DNA of 15,888 bases from CAZESH01 sp964514665 (lineage in GTDB: Bacteria > Bacillota > Bacilli > Paenibacillales > KCTC-25726): the NCBI GenBank assembly GCA_964514665.1, contig CAZESH010000069.1:1-15888 (forward strand). The letters run 5' to 3'. The stretch's first letter is position 1, and the number at the start of each line of letters is the position of its first letter. The notes under the pieces were generated by a model that worked only from the letters and a program-made list of their open reading frames with translations, searched no databases and was not told the DNA's origin. Shown here piece after piece: positions 1 to 8,140 of the stretch. Position numbers and translations under genes: made by a program.

Positions 1-658
1 AGGGATCTCTTCGGATGCCAAAACCGGATGTGACGACTCGCGATCGAACCGGCCAGATATCGGGCGTTATCCGCTCCAGACGGAATTGATCCTGCATCTG
101 CTGCTTAAAACCGTCAAGTTGTCCGGAAAGCTGCTCCATCTCCGCCTTCATGGCGTCATAACGGGCTTCCAGATCAGCGGAGAATTGCTTCATTTCTTGG
201 GAATTGATCGATTGTTCGATACCTCCTTGGTGCGAATTCGCGGCGGGCGCCTGCGAGATCGAGACCGGCTTGTTTCTTTGTGCGGGCAAATTGCCGGAGA
301 GCGAGCGGATTTCCGCTTCCAGCTGTTCGATTTCTTTCAGTTTCGATTTTATATGGTCGGCTTGGTCGGACAAGATCAGATACTTTTCCTGAAGCTGGCG
401 GATTTCCTCGTCTTTTGAGCCGACGATCTGCTGTCTCTGCTGTTTTTCCATGGCAATTTGCGCCGATAAGTGTTTAATGCTGGTTAATTGCTGTGATCGC
501 ATGCTGTACAGCCAAAGGGAGGACGATATCAGGACGGCCGAACAGGAAGCGGCAACCGCAAGCGGTGCCCAGGAAGGGAAATTTGTTCGCCATACCGGAC
601 GATTTGCGTCGCGAATAAGCACAAATGTCATTTTTCCTTTTTTCTTGATCTTTTTCAT
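1..658 (-). CDS. M23 (LytM/lysostaphin-type) metallopeptidase, membrane-anchored, N-terminal part only
   Basis: The frame is open from an ATG at 658 to the left edge (219 codons, no stop), so the C-terminus is missing. AAAGGAG lies 7 bases upstream of the ATG. Visible protein: a basic N-terminus (MKKIKKKGK), one hydrophobic segment at about residues 30-51 (signal anchor or TM), a long Gln/Glu/Lys-rich coiled coil at about 55-120, a Ser/Pro/Gln linker, a second coil at about 155-195, then IWPVRSRVVTSGFGIRRDP at 201-219. That last stretch is the typical entry to an M23 peptidase domain (WP..G.ITSGFG.R.DP). The zinc ligands (first H of HxxxD and the HxH) would lie beyond the edge, so catalysis cannot be confirmed. 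Known family role: cleaving peptidoglycan cross-bridges, or as inactive scaffolds regulating cell wall growth. Likely acts outside the membrane. In related bacteria such genes often sit beside a bactofilin gene, which cannot be checked here. Confidence 0.85.
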   Translation of the reverse strand, partial: MKKIKKKGKMTFVLIRDANRPVWRTNFPSWAPLAVAASCSAVLISSSLWLYSMRSQQLTSIKHLSAQIAMEKQQRQQIVGSKDEEIRQLQEKYLILSDQADHIKSKLKEIEQLEAEIRSLSGNLPAQRNKPVSISQAPAANSHQGGIEQSINSQEMKQFSADLEARYDAMKAEMEQLSGQLDGFKQQMQDQFRLERITPDIWPVRSRVVTSGFGIRRDP

Positions 659-767
659 GATGCGCTCCTTTGGAGGAAGTTCTATCTAAATGTATGTCCC
701 CGCGATGAGAGATATACTGTAAAAAGTCGCTGCCGATCGTTCCAAAGCGTAACATTCGAAGCTACGG

Positions 768-795
768 TCCCGAACAATCGGGGGTTGCTTTTTTG
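768..795 (+). terminator. Weak terminator-like hairpin in the divergent intergenic region 659-1011
   Basis: CCCGA (769-773), loop ACAA, TCGGG (778-782), extendable by one G-U pair, followed by a T-rich tail TTGCTTTTTT. It has the form of an intrinsic terminator reading to the right, but no gene on the plus strand ends before it. It could attenuate the transcript of the downstream 58-aa gene, end a small RNA, or be chance. The rest of 659-1011 shows no convincing gene. An open frame reaching back to 793 lacks a ribosome binding site there. Confidence 0.3.
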
Positions 796-1011
796 CCTGA
801 ATGGGGTATGATGGTTTTAAACAAGCCAGTTCATGCCGGATCGGTACATCCTTTCCCGCAGGGCGGCACGCTAACAGGCTTGATTCATAGGAAACTTCCG
901 GGGGGAAAAATCGGCGTAAACGCTTGCAATTTTTTCCCGGACGGACATAAAACCGCTCGCTGTTGTGTAGTCTGTTTATATAGGCATACCATCATATGGG
1001 GAGGAAAAAGG

Positions 1012-1188
1012 ATGTCTGCAAAAACCAATGATGAAGTGATGGAAAGCGTGAAAGAATTAACCCGCATTTATCGGCCGTCCAATCCGCGAAAGTTTGTCCA
1101 GGAATATGTGAAAAAGTACCGCATTCAAGGAGGGTACGAGGAAGAACTGACGCATGTGGTTAAATTGGAACTTGGAAAATTAAAATAA
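1012..1188 (+). CDS. Small conserved-looking hypothetical protein, 58 aa
   Basis: ATG at 1012 with GGGGAGGAAAAGG directly upstream decides this start. The frame stays open back to 793, but the extension has no ribosome binding site and unlikely composition. The product (MSAKTNDEVMESVKEL..., ending KLELGKLK) is soluble and charged, largely helical by appearance, with a central IYRPSNPRKFVQEYVKKY segment. No cysteines, signal peptide or membrane segment. I do not recognise a named family and assign no function. It is a single-gene unit: the divergent peptidase is upstream and a strong intrinsic terminator follows 15 bases after the stop. The good ribosome binding site, compact codon use and dedicated terminator argue that it is a real gene. 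Confidence 0.75.
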   Translation: MSAKTNDEVMESVKELTRIYRPSNPRKFVQEYVKKYRIQGGYEEELTHVVKLELGKLK

Positions 1189-1202
1189 GCTTGAGATCAT
1201 GA

Positions 1203-1239
1203 AAGTCCCGTCTCCGTTGGCGGGATTTTATTTTTTTTC
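1203..1239 (+). terminator. Rho-independent terminator of the 58-aa gene
   Basis: TCCCG (1206-1210) pairs with CGGGA (1221-1225), extended inward by a U-G and a C-G pair, loop about 6. It is followed by TTTTATTTTTTTT (1226-1238). The T-run is only on the plus-strand side, so it serves the 58-aa gene and not the convergent XRE gene. Confidence 0.85.
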
Positions 1240-1248
1240 GGGCTCGGT

Positions 1249-1464
1249 TTACTTGCGGGGATCGTATTTTGCCTGAATGATCGTGTCGATGGAAATTTTC
1301 AGCTTATCCGCGAGCAACACGATAATTTCGATCGGAGGCTTTCGCCTGTTCGTTTCGTAATGGGAAAGTGTCGGCCGGGATATTCCCAACTGCTTTGCCA
1401 GCTGCTCCTGCGTAATTTGCCTCTGCTTTCTCAGGACAGCGATTTTCTCTCCGATATTCACCAA
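1249..1464 (-). CDS. XRE/Cro-type transcriptional repressor, DNA-binding domain only, ~71 aa
   Basis: Product (M)VNIGEKIAVLRKQRQITQE... is a complete HTH_3/XRE domain: helix 1, then QEQLAKQLGISRPTLSHYE as the helix-turn-helix with recognition helix SRPTLSHYE, then a short ILLADKL-type helix pair. There is no C-terminal effector or oligomerisation domain. Start choice: TTG at 1464 is 8 bases from TAAGGGGG; GTG at 1461 is 11 bases away and possible. The ATG at 1497 precedes that site and is unlikely. Promoter (TTGACA/TATTCT, 17 bp) and a perfect palindrome TGATAC-N5-GTATCA at 1490-1506 over the expected start of transcription suggest autorepression. A second copy lies at 1608-1622. It resembles the larger XRE protein at 9987-10355, with a nearly identical recognition helix. 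Target genes besides itself are unknown. Convergent with the 58-aa gene and divergent from gltB. Confidence 0.85.
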   Translation of the reverse strand: MVNIGEKIAVLRKQRQITQEQLAKQLGISRPTLSHYETNRRKPPIEIIVLLADKLKISIDTIIQAKYDPRK

Positions 1465-1489
1465 AACTTCTTCCCCCTTAAACAAAATA

Positions 1490-1506
1490 TGATACAAAAA
1501 GTATCA
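1490..1506. promoter_or_regulatory. XRE operator, copy 1 (TGATAC-N5-GTATCA)
   Basis: Perfect 17-bp palindrome TGATAC-AAAAA-GTATCA. It begins 5 bp downstream of the -10 box of the XRE promoter and so covers the expected +1, where a bound repressor would block initiation. The same GATAC-N5-GTATC core recurs at 1608, 10426 and 10476. Operator role is inferred. Confidence 0.7.
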
Positions 1507-1511
1507 AAGTA

Positions 1512-1540
1512 AGAATAGATGAAATCCCTGTAACTGTCAA
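1512..1540 (-). promoter_or_regulatory. Sigma-A-like promoter of the small XRE gene
   Basis: On the minus strand: -35 TTGACA (1540-1535), 17-bp spacer, -10 TATTCT (1517-1512). Transcription would begin near 1505, inside operator copy 1. Confidence 0.6.
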
Positions 1541-1607
1541 TACTTTTGCAATTTTCTCATTAAATTTCCACAGGAGGGGATGGGAATTTATAGTTTTCTA
1601 AAAAAAA

Positions 1608-1622
1608 GATACATATAGTATC
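1608..1622. promoter_or_regulatory. XRE operator, copy 2 (GATAC-N5-GTATC), upstream of gltB
   Basis: GATAC-ATATA-GTATC, perfect 5+5 dyad with the same spacing as copy 1, about 100 bp from it and about 95 bp upstream of the gltB -35 box. It contains TATAGT, a possible rightward -10, but no good -35 is visible at 16-18 bp. It may act cooperatively with copy 1 or touch gltB expression. Confidence 0.6.
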
Positions 1623-1717
1623 ATAAAGCGGATTTTATCGAAACAGCAGCAGAACTTAAGAAAACAGTGGGCTTTCAAGGATTAGGGGGAATTTATCGGG
1701 GGTATAAAAATATTAAA

Positions 1718-1746
1718 TTGCGATGTGTTTTTATCGGTGTTAAAAT
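1718..1746 (+). promoter_or_regulatory. Putative sigma-A promoter of the gltB-gltD operon
   Basis: -35 TTGCGA (1718-1723), exactly 17 bp, -10 TAAAAT (1741-1746). It predicts a leader of about 170 nt before the gltB start. No LysR-type gltC gene lies next to the operon in this window, unlike Bacillus subtilis. Confidence 0.55.
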
Positions 1747-1793
1747 AATGAATAATATGAAAATTGGGTTTATACTGCCCTCCAAGTCACAAA

Positions 1794-1807
1794 GGAAAGC
1801 GCTCTCT
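1794..1807 (+). promoter_or_regulatory. cre-like site (CcpA catabolite control) in the gltB leader
   Basis: GGAAAGCGCTCTCT fits the cre consensus TGWAANCGNTNWCA at all but the first and last positions. It lies about 40-55 bp downstream of the predicted start of transcription, where CcpA would act as a roadblock. The same bases form part of a small hairpin, GGAAAG (1794-1799) with CTTTCC (1806-1811), so an RNA role is an alternative. Confidence 0.4.
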
Positions 1808-1847
1808 TTCCAATTATTCCCCTGATACGCTTCCCATGTTTTTCATC

Positions 1848-1868
1848 GAGGAATCTGCTTTTTTCCTC
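1848..1868 (+). repeat. Small hairpin in the gltB leader
   Basis: GAGGAA (1848-1853) pairs with TTCCTC (1863-1868) across a 9-nt loop rich in T. Six base pairs; it lies about 55 nt before the gltB start. No known riboswitch is recognised in this leader. Confidence 0.3.
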
Positions 1869-1924
1869 TATTACCGATCATTACGTTCTAGATCAAAAAT
1901 ACTATGATAGAAAGGTTGCACAAC

Positions 1925-4900
1925 ATGAAACAATTGGGTTTACCGAGCAAACAGGGTCTTTACGATCCGAGATTTGAGCATGACGCTTGCGGCATCGGTT
2001 TCGTTGCGAATATCAAGGGTAAAAAATCGAATGAAATCGTGCATCAGGCATTGACGATCTTAACCAATCTGGATCACCGCGGCGGTCAAGGCTCCGAGAC
2101 GAATACGGGTGACGGCGCGGGAATTCTCATGCAGATTCCCCATAAGTTCTTAAAGAAGGAACTCGACAAGAAGAACATCACATTGCCGAAGCCCGGACAT
2201 TACGGGGTCGGAATGGTGTTTTTTTCACCGGATCCGAATCAGCGCAGAGCCTGCAGAAAAATTTTGGAGACGATTATTGAAGAGGAAGGTCAAACCCTGA
2301 TCGGCTGGAGAACCGTCCCGACCGATGATGCGCTTCTGGGCGATGCGGCCAAATCCGCAGAACCGGAAATCCGTCAAGTTTTCATCGGAAGAAGCGCCGA
2401 TCTGAAGGATGAGCTAGCCTTTGAGCGCAAGCTGTATGTGATCCGCAAGCGCACCGAGCATGCGATTCGCACATCGGGTATGGAGGGCGGCGAATTTTTC
2501 TACTTTGCCAGCTTGTCCTGCAGCACCATTGTATATAAAGGGATGCTGACAACCGATCAGGTGGACACGTTCTATATCGACCTGCGCGATCCAGCGGTGG
2601 AGACGGCGCTTGCGCTTGTGCATTCGCGTTTCAGCACGAATACGTTCCCGAGCTGGGAAAGGGCGCATCCGTACCGATATCTGATCCACAACGGGGAAAT
2701 CAACACGCTGCGCGGCAATGAAAACTGGATGTACGCCCGCCAGGCGGTTTGCGAATCGGAGCATTTCGGCGAAGACCTGAAGAAGATCGTTCCGGTGATC
2801 GATCCTGAAGGCAGCGACTCCTCCAAATTCGACAACACCCTGGAGTTTTTGCTTTTGTCCGGTCGTCCTCTTGCACATGTGGCCATGATGATGATTCCGG
2901 AGCCGTGGGAAAACCATAAAACGATGGATCCCGTGAAAAAAGCTTTTTACGAATACCACAGCAGCCTGATGGAGCCTTGGGACGGTCCCGCGGCGATGGC
3001 TTTCACCGACGGCAGGCAGATTGCCGCCGTACTGGACCGCAACGGCCTTCGTCCGGCGCGTTATTATGTAACCAAGGACGACATGATCGTGATGGCTTCC
3101 GAAGTTGGAGTACTTGATATTCCGCCGGAAAACATCGTCAAAAAGGACCGCCTCAAGCCGGGCAGAATCCTGCTCGTAGACACCGAGGAAGGCCGGATTA
3201 TTGCCGATGAGGAAGTCAAGCACAAAATTGCCAGTCAACATCCGTACGGAGAATGGATCAAGGAGCATCTCGTCGATCTTGAAGATCTCGAGGATGCGGC
3301 GGAGGTCCCGGAATACAGCCACGACAAAATCGTACAAAGACAGCAGGCCTTCGGCTACACCTATGAAGACCTGATGAAAACACTAAAACCGATGGCGCTT
3401 TCTGGAGTCGATCCGGTAGGCGCGATGGGCACCGATTCACCGCTTGCGGTGCTGTCGGATAAACCCCAGCTGCTGTACAATTATTTCAAGCAGCTGTTCG
3501 CACAGGTAACGAATCCTCCGATCGATTCGATCCGCGAGGAACTGATCACGGCAACTGCGACTTCGATCGGACCGGAAGGCAATCTGCTCAATCCGCAGCC
3601 GGAAAGCTGCCGTCAAATCCGCGTGAAATCGCCGATTTTGACCAATGATGAATTGGCCAAACTGCGCCACATCAAACGCGAGGGCTTCAAAACGACGGAG
3701 CTGCCGATTCTGTACGACCCGCAAAAAGGCGGAGCGGGATTGGAGCAGGCGTTGGAGGATTTGTTCGCAGCTGCCGATCAAGCGGTTGATTCCGGAACGA
3801 CGATGATTATCCTGACCGATCGCGGCTTAAGCGAAGACAAGGCGCAAATTCCCGCACTGCTTGCCGTGGCAAGCCTGCATCATCATCTGATCCGCTCGGG
3901 AACGCGCACCAAGGTCAGCTTGCTGCTGGAATCGGGTGAGCCGCGCGAAGTGCATCATTATGCGCTTCTGATCGGCTACGGCGTCAGCACAATCAATCCG
4001 TATTTGGCGCTGGAATCGCTCGATGACATGATCCACCAATCGCAAATGGAAAACATCACCCATGAAAAGGCCGTCTACAATTACGTCAAAGCGTCCACCA
4101 AGGGAGTCTTGAAGGTGCTTTCCAAAATGGGGATTTCCACGATTCAAAGCTATCGCGGCGCGCAAATTTTTGAAGCGATCGGCTTAAGCAAGGCATTTGT
4201 CGAGAAATACTTTACCTGGACGCCTTCGCGAATCGGCGGCATCGGCCTGGAGGAGGTTGCCCGCGAAGTCAGCATTAATCACACCAAGGCATTCTCGCCG
4301 CAAGACGGCAAAGAGAAGGTGCTTGATGCAGGCGGTTTGATGCAGTGGAGAAAAGACGGGGAATACCATCTGTACAACCCGAATACGATCCATACGCTGC
4401 AGCAGGCATGCAGAAATGACGATTATAAACTGTTCAAGCAGTATTCGCAGATGATCAATGAGCAGGAGCAGCAGTTGAAAACACTGCGCGGCCTGTTGAA
4501 TTTGAAGGAAAGCGACGGCATTCCGATCGAAGAGGTGGAATCCGTCGAAGCCATTTGCAGCCGCTTCAAAACGGGTGCCATGTCTTACGGCTCGATCAGC
4601 AGGGAGGCGCATGAAAGCCTTGCAATCGCGATGAACCGGATCGGCGGCAAAAGCAATACCGGAGAAGGCGGAGAGGATCCGGCGCGCTTCATCCCGGATG
4701 AAAACGGCGATCTGCGCCGCAGTGCCATCAAGCAGGTGGCTTCCGGAAGATTCGGCGTAACGAGCCACTATCTGGTCAATGCCGATGAAATCCAGATCAA
4801 AATGGCTCAGGGAGCAAAGCCCGGAGAGGGCGGCCAGCTTCCCGGCAAGAAGGTTTATCCGTGGATTGCCGAGGTCAGAGGCACGACGGCCGGCGTAGGC

Positions 4901-6520
4901 TTGATCTCGCCGCCGCCGCATCACGATATTTATTCGATCGAGGATTTGGCGGAACTGATTCATGATTTGAAGAATGCCAATCCGCGCGCGAGAATCAATG
5001 TCAAGCTGGTATCCGAGGTCGGCGTAGGCACGATTGCTGCCGGTGTGGCTAAAGGACGCGCGGATGTCGTATTGATCAGCGGCTATGACGGCGGAACGGG
5101 CGCATCGCCGCGCACCAGCATCCGGCATGCCGGATTGCCTTGGGAGCTCGGACTTGCCGAAACGCACCAAACTTTGATCCTCAACAATCTGCGTGACCGG
5201 ATCGTGGTTGAAACCGACGGCAAATTGATGACTGGACGCGATGTGATCATCGCTGCGCTGCTTGGCGCCGAAGAATTCGGCTTTGCCACCGCGCCGCTCG
5301 TCGTGTTGGGCTGCGTGATGATGCGGGTGTGCCATATGGATACCTGTCCGGTCGGCGTGGCTACGCAAAACCCCGAGCTGCGCAAGAAATATGCCGGAGA
5401 TCCGGCGCATGTCGTCAACTTCATGCGGTTTATCGCGCAGGAAGTTCGGGAATTAATGGCAGCGCTCGGCTTCAGAACGATTAATGAGATGATCGGAAGA
5501 ACCGATAAATTAGAGGCCAGAACAGCGGTCGAGCATTGGAAAGCGAAGGGTCTGGATTTGTCCGCGCTGCTTTATCAGCCGGATGTGCCGGAAAGCGTGG
5601 GCAAATTCTGCTCCACCAAGCAGGATCACGGCTTGAAGCGTTCGCTCGATATGCAGGAGCTGCTTGAAGCGTGCGAGCCCGCTTTGGAACGCAAGGAAGC
5701 GGTCCATGCGGTGATGCCGATCCGCAATATCAACCGTGTTGTCGGTACCATTCTGGGCAGCGAAATCACCCGGCGTTACGGTGCGGAGGGCTTGGCGGAC
5801 GGCATGATTCGCCTTCACTTCCGCGGTACCGCCGGACAAAGCTTCGGCGCCTTCGTACCAAAGGGCGTTACGCTTTCGCTGGAAGGCGACTCCAACGACT
5901 ACTTCGGCAAAGGATTATCCGGCGGCCGTCTGATCGTGTACCCTTCGGAAAAGGCGACCTTCTTGCCTGAGGAGAATGTCATCATCGGCAACGTGGCGTT
6001 TTACGGCGCAACGAGCGGAGAAGCTTATATTCGCGGAATTGCCGGCGAGCGCTTCTGCGTCAGAAACAGCGGCGTACGTACCGTGGTGGAAGGCGTCGGC
6101 GATCATGGCTGCGAATATATGACCGGCGGCCGTGTGGTCGTGCTTGGGGCGACGGGAAGGAATTTCGCCGCAGGCATGTCCGGAGGAATCGCATATGTGC
6201 TGGATCGTGACGGTAATTTCGAGCAGAATTGCAACAACGATATGGTCTCGCTCGAACAGCTGGACAATGATTTGGAAATGGAAGAAGTCAAAGGCATGAT
6301 TCGCCGCCATGTGAAATATACAAGCAGCGAATATGCGCAGCAAATTTTAAACAATTGGGAAGATATGGTTTGGAAGTTTGTCAAGGTCATTCCCAAGGAT
6401 TATAAACGCATGCTTGAACAAATCGAACAGGTCAAGGCGCAAGGGCTTACCGGGGATCAGGCGATCATGGCTGCCTTTGAAGCCAACGTCAACGATGCAT
6501 CGCGTGTCAGCGGCAACTGA
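1925..6520 (+). CDS. gltB: Glutamate synthase (NADPH) large subunit, 1531 aa
   Basis: Large (alpha) subunit of GOGAT: releases ammonia from glutamine and channels it to 2-oxoglutarate to give glutamate, in the cytosol, with GltD supplying electrons. Domains in order: class II glutamine amidotransferase beginning at Cys22 (FEHDACGIGF; removal of the first 21 residues would expose the nucleophile), with DHRGGQG and HNGEINTLRGN following; a central linker domain; an FMN/TIM-barrel synthase domain with GAMSYGSISREAHE near 884 and GKSNTGEGGEDP; a 3Fe-4S cluster motif Cys1130-x5-Cys1136-x4-Cys1141 (CHMDTCPVGVATQNP); and a C-terminal GXGXG beta-helix near 1361. Length matches bacterial GltB (about 1500 aa). 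Start: ATG at 1925 has AAAGG 9 bases upstream; the in-frame ATG at 1904 has no ribosome binding site. First gene of the operon with gltD. Called gltA in Bacillus. Confidence 0.97.
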   Translation: MKQLGLPSKQGLYDPRFEHDACGIGFVANIKGKKSNEIVHQALTILTNLDHRGGQGSETNTGDGAGILMQIPHKFLKKELDKKNITLPKPGHYGVGMVFFSPDPNQRRACRKILETIIEEEGQTLIGWRTVPTDDALLGDAAKSAEPEIRQVFIGRSADLKDELAFERKLYVIRKRTEHAIRTSGMEGGEFFYFASLSCSTIVYKGMLTTDQVDTFYIDLRDPAVETALALVHSRFSTNTFPSWERAHPYRYLIHNGEINTLRGNENWMYARQAVCESEHFGEDLKKIVPVIDPEGSDSSKFDNTLEFLLLSGRPLAHVAMMMIPEPWENHKTMDPVKKAFYEYHSSLMEPWDGPAAMAFTDGRQIAAVLDRNGLRPARYYVTKDDMIVMASEVGVLDIPPENIVKKDRLKPGRILLVDTEEGRIIADEEVKHKIASQHPYGEWIKEHLVDLEDLEDAAEVPEYSHDKIVQRQQAFGYTYEDLMKTLKPMALSGVDPVGAMGTDSPLAVLSDKPQLLYNYFKQLFAQVTNPPIDSIREELITATATSIGPEGNLLNPQPESCRQIRVKSPILTNDELAKLRHIKREGFKTTELPILYDPQKGGAGLEQALEDLFAAADQAVDSGTTMIILTDRGLSEDKAQIPALLAVASLHHHLIRSGTRTKVSLLLESGEPREVHHYALLIGYGVSTINPYLALESLDDMIHQSQMENITHEKAVYNYVKASTKGVLKVLSKMGISTIQSYRGAQIFEAIGLSKAFVEKYFTWTPSRIGGIGLEEVAREVSINHTKAFSPQDGKEKVLDAGGLMQWRKDGEYHLYNPNTIHTLQQACRNDDYKLFKQYSQMINEQEQQLKTLRGLLNLKESDGIPIEEVESVEAICSRFKTGAMSYGSISREAHESLAIAMNRIGGKSNTGEGGEDPARFIPDENGDLRRSAIKQVASGRFGVTSHYLVNADEIQIKMAQGAKPGEGGQLPGKKVYPWIAEVRGTTAGVGLISPPPHHDIYSIEDLAELIHDLKNANPRARINVKLVSEVGVGTIAAGVAKGRADVVLISGYDGGTGASPRTSIRHAGLPWELGLAETHQTLILNNLRDRIVVETDGKLMTGRDVIIAALLGAEEFGFATAPLVVLGCVMMRVCHMDTCPVGVATQNPELRKKYAGDPAHVVNFMRFIAQEVRELMAALGFRTINEMIGRTDKLEARTAVEHWKAKGLDLSALLYQPDVPESVGKFCSTKQDHGLKRSLDMQELLEACEPALERKEAVHAVMPIRNINRVVGTILGSEITRRYGAEGLADGMIRLHFRGTAGQSFGAFVPKGVTLSLEGDSNDYFGKGLSGGRLIVYPSEKATFLPEENVIIGNVAFYGATSGEAYIRGIAGERFCVRNSGVRTVVEGVGDHGCEYMTGGRVVVLGATGRNFAAGMSGGIAYVLDRDGNFEQNCNNDMVSLEQLDNDLEMEEVKGMIRRHVKYTSSEYAQQILNNWEDMVWKFVKVIPKDYKRMLEQIEQVKAQGLTGDQAIMAAFEANVNDASRVSGN

Positions 6521-6565
6521 TCAGGAAGAAGCGGCATTATTCGTACAACTATAAGGTTAAAACCA

Positions 6566-6608
6566 GGGAAAACAGCTGGCCTGCTATGAGCCGTACAGCT
6601 TGTTTCCC
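6566..6608 (+). repeat. Imperfect hairpin between gltB and gltD
   Basis: GGGAAAACAGCTG (6566-6578) faces CAGCTTGTTTCCC (6596-6608): 11 of 13 positions pair around a 17-nt loop. It lies in the 108-nt gap between the subunit genes, ending 9 nt before the gltD GAGGAGG. No T-run follows, so it is not a terminator. It could protect or process the mRNA, or tune subunit ratio. Confidence 0.4.
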
Positions 6609-6628
6609 GAAGCTTGAGGAGGACAAAA

Positions 6629-8116
6629 ATGGGAAAACCCACGGGATTTATGGAATACAAACGCGAGCTTCCCGCTGATCGCGATCCGTTGGAACGCATA
6701 AAGGACTGGGAAGAGTTTCATTACCATTTCAGCGAAGATAAGCTGCGCACGCAAGGGGCGCGGTGTATGGACTGCGGTATTCCATACTGCCATACCGGTG
6801 TCATGCTGAACGGCATGGCGGCGGGATGCCCGGTTAACAACCTGATTCCGGAATGGAACGATCTTGTTTATCGCGGCTTATGGCGGGAAGCGCTGGATCG
6901 TTTGCACAAAACCAACAACTTCCCGGAGTTTACGGGAAGGGTTTGTCCGGCGCCTTGTGAAGGCTCCTGTACGGTTGGTCTGAACGAGCAGCCGGTAGCG
7001 ATCAAAACGATCGAGCATGCGATCATCGACAAGGGCTTTGAGGAAGGCTGGGTTGTGCCCGAGCCGCCCAAGCACCGCACGGGCAAGAAGGTGGCCGTTG
7101 TCGGCTCCGGTCCGTCCGGTCTGGCCTGCGCCGCCCAACTGAACAAGGCGGGGCATCTGGTCACCGTCTACGAGCGCAACGACCGGGTCGGCGGACTGCT
7201 CATGTACGGTATCCCCAACATGAAGCTGGACAAGAAAAAAGTTGTGCAAAGAAGAGTCGATTTGATGGCGCAGGAAGGCGTCACGTTTATTACCAATACA
7301 GAAATCGGCAAGGATATTCCCGCCGATCAGCTGATGCAGGAATTTGATGCGGTTGTGCTCTGTGGAGGCGCAACGAAGCCGCGCGACCTTGAGATAGAAG
7401 GACGGGAATTGAAAGGCGTTCATTTTGCCATGGAGTTTCTTCACAAGAATACGAAAAGCTTGCTGGATTCCGATCATCAGGACGGCAATTTCATCTCCGC
7501 CAAAGGCAAAGACGTGATTGTCATCGGCGGCGGAGATACGGGTACCGACTGTGTGGGAACGTCTCTGCGCCATGGATGCAACAGCGTCACCCAATTGGAA
7601 ATCATGCCGATGCCGTCCGAAGGACGCGCTGCGAACAACCCGTGGCCGCAATATCCCCGCGTTTACAAGCTCGATTACGGTCAAGAGGAAGCGAAGGTGC
7701 TGTACGGCAGCGATCCCCGCAAATATTTGATCCAAACCAAGCGAATCGTCGGGGATGAAGCGGGCAATGTGAAAGAGCTGCATACGGTTGAAATTGAATG
7801 GAAGAAGGATGATCAAGGCCGATTCATGCCTATGGAGGTTCCCGGCACGGAGAAGGTATGGCCGGCTCAGCTGGTGCTGTTGGCCATGGGTTTCCTCGGT
7901 CCGGAGGACACCGTTCTTTCCCAGCTGAATGTGGAACGCGACCCGCGCTCGAACGCCAAGGCCGAGCATGGGAAATTTGCCACCAATGTTGAAGGCGTAT
8001 TTGCTGCCGGCGATATGCGCAGAGGACAAAGCCTTGTGGTTTGGGCGATTAATGAAGGGCGCGGTGCTGCCCGTGAAGTGGATCGCTATCTAATGGGGCA
8101 TTCTAATTTGGCATGA
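6629..8116 (+). CDS. gltD: Glutamate synthase (NADPH) small subunit, 495 aa
   Basis: Beta subunit of GOGAT: takes electrons from NADPH through FAD and passes them via iron-sulfur clusters to the FMN of GltB. Seen in order: N-terminal cysteine clusters for 4Fe-4S centres (C46, C49, C54, C67, then C106, C110, C114 in CPAPCEGSC); the FAD dinucleotide-binding loop GSGPSG at 159-164 followed by YERNDRVGGLLMYGIP; the NADPH-binding loop GGGDTGTDC at 300-308; and a C-terminal second FAD contact GVFAAGDMRRGQSLVVWAI. Length is normal for GltD (about 480-495). Start: ATG at 6629 with GAGGAGG six bases upstream; the TTG at 6614 overlaps that site and is rejected. It follows gltB by 108 nt and precedes the 87-aa gene by 24 nt, so the three are probably one transcript. 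Confidence 0.97.
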   Translation: MGKPTGFMEYKRELPADRDPLERIKDWEEFHYHFSEDKLRTQGARCMDCGIPYCHTGVMLNGMAAGCPVNNLIPEWNDLVYRGLWREALDRLHKTNNFPEFTGRVCPAPCEGSCTVGLNEQPVAIKTIEHAIIDKGFEEGWVVPEPPKHRTGKKVAVVGSGPSGLACAAQLNKAGHLVTVYERNDRVGGLLMYGIPNMKLDKKKVVQRRVDLMAQEGVTFITNTEIGKDIPADQLMQEFDAVVLCGGATKPRDLEIEGRELKGVHFAMEFLHKNTKSLLDSDHQDGNFISAKGKDVIVIGGGDTGTDCVGTSLRHGCNSVTQLEIMPMPSEGRAANNPWPQYPRVYKLDYGQEEAKVLYGSDPRKYLIQTKRIVGDEAGNVKELHTVEIEWKKDDQGRFMPMEVPGTEKVWPAQLVLLAMGFLGPEDTVLSQLNVERDPRSNAKAEHGKFATNVEGVFAAGDMRRGQSLVVWAINEGRGAAREVDRYLMGHSNLA

Positions 8117-8140
8117 TCCGTCTCAAGAAGGAGGTCATCC

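Noticed and set aside
474..755. A minus-strand ORF of 93 codons and overlapping plus-strand ORFs at 86-477
   Set aside because: The correct frame here is the M23 peptidase, with a ribosome binding site, signal anchor, coiled coil and the start of the peptidase domain. The others are shadows.
793..1011. N-terminal extension of the 58-aa gene to 793
   Set aside because: There is no ribosome binding site at 793, a T-rich terminator tail lies right at the start, and a strong GGAGG is present directly before 1012.
4184..5410. A 408-codon open frame on the minus strand inside gltB
   Set aside because: It is antisense to the conserved FMN and Fe-S domains of GltB. Its protein has no recognisable motif and is a product of GC-rich codon use.
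6878..8029. A 383-codon open frame on the minus strand inside gltD
   Set aside because: It is fully antisense to GltD, with low-complexity His/Arg-rich composition, no ribosome binding site and no family features.
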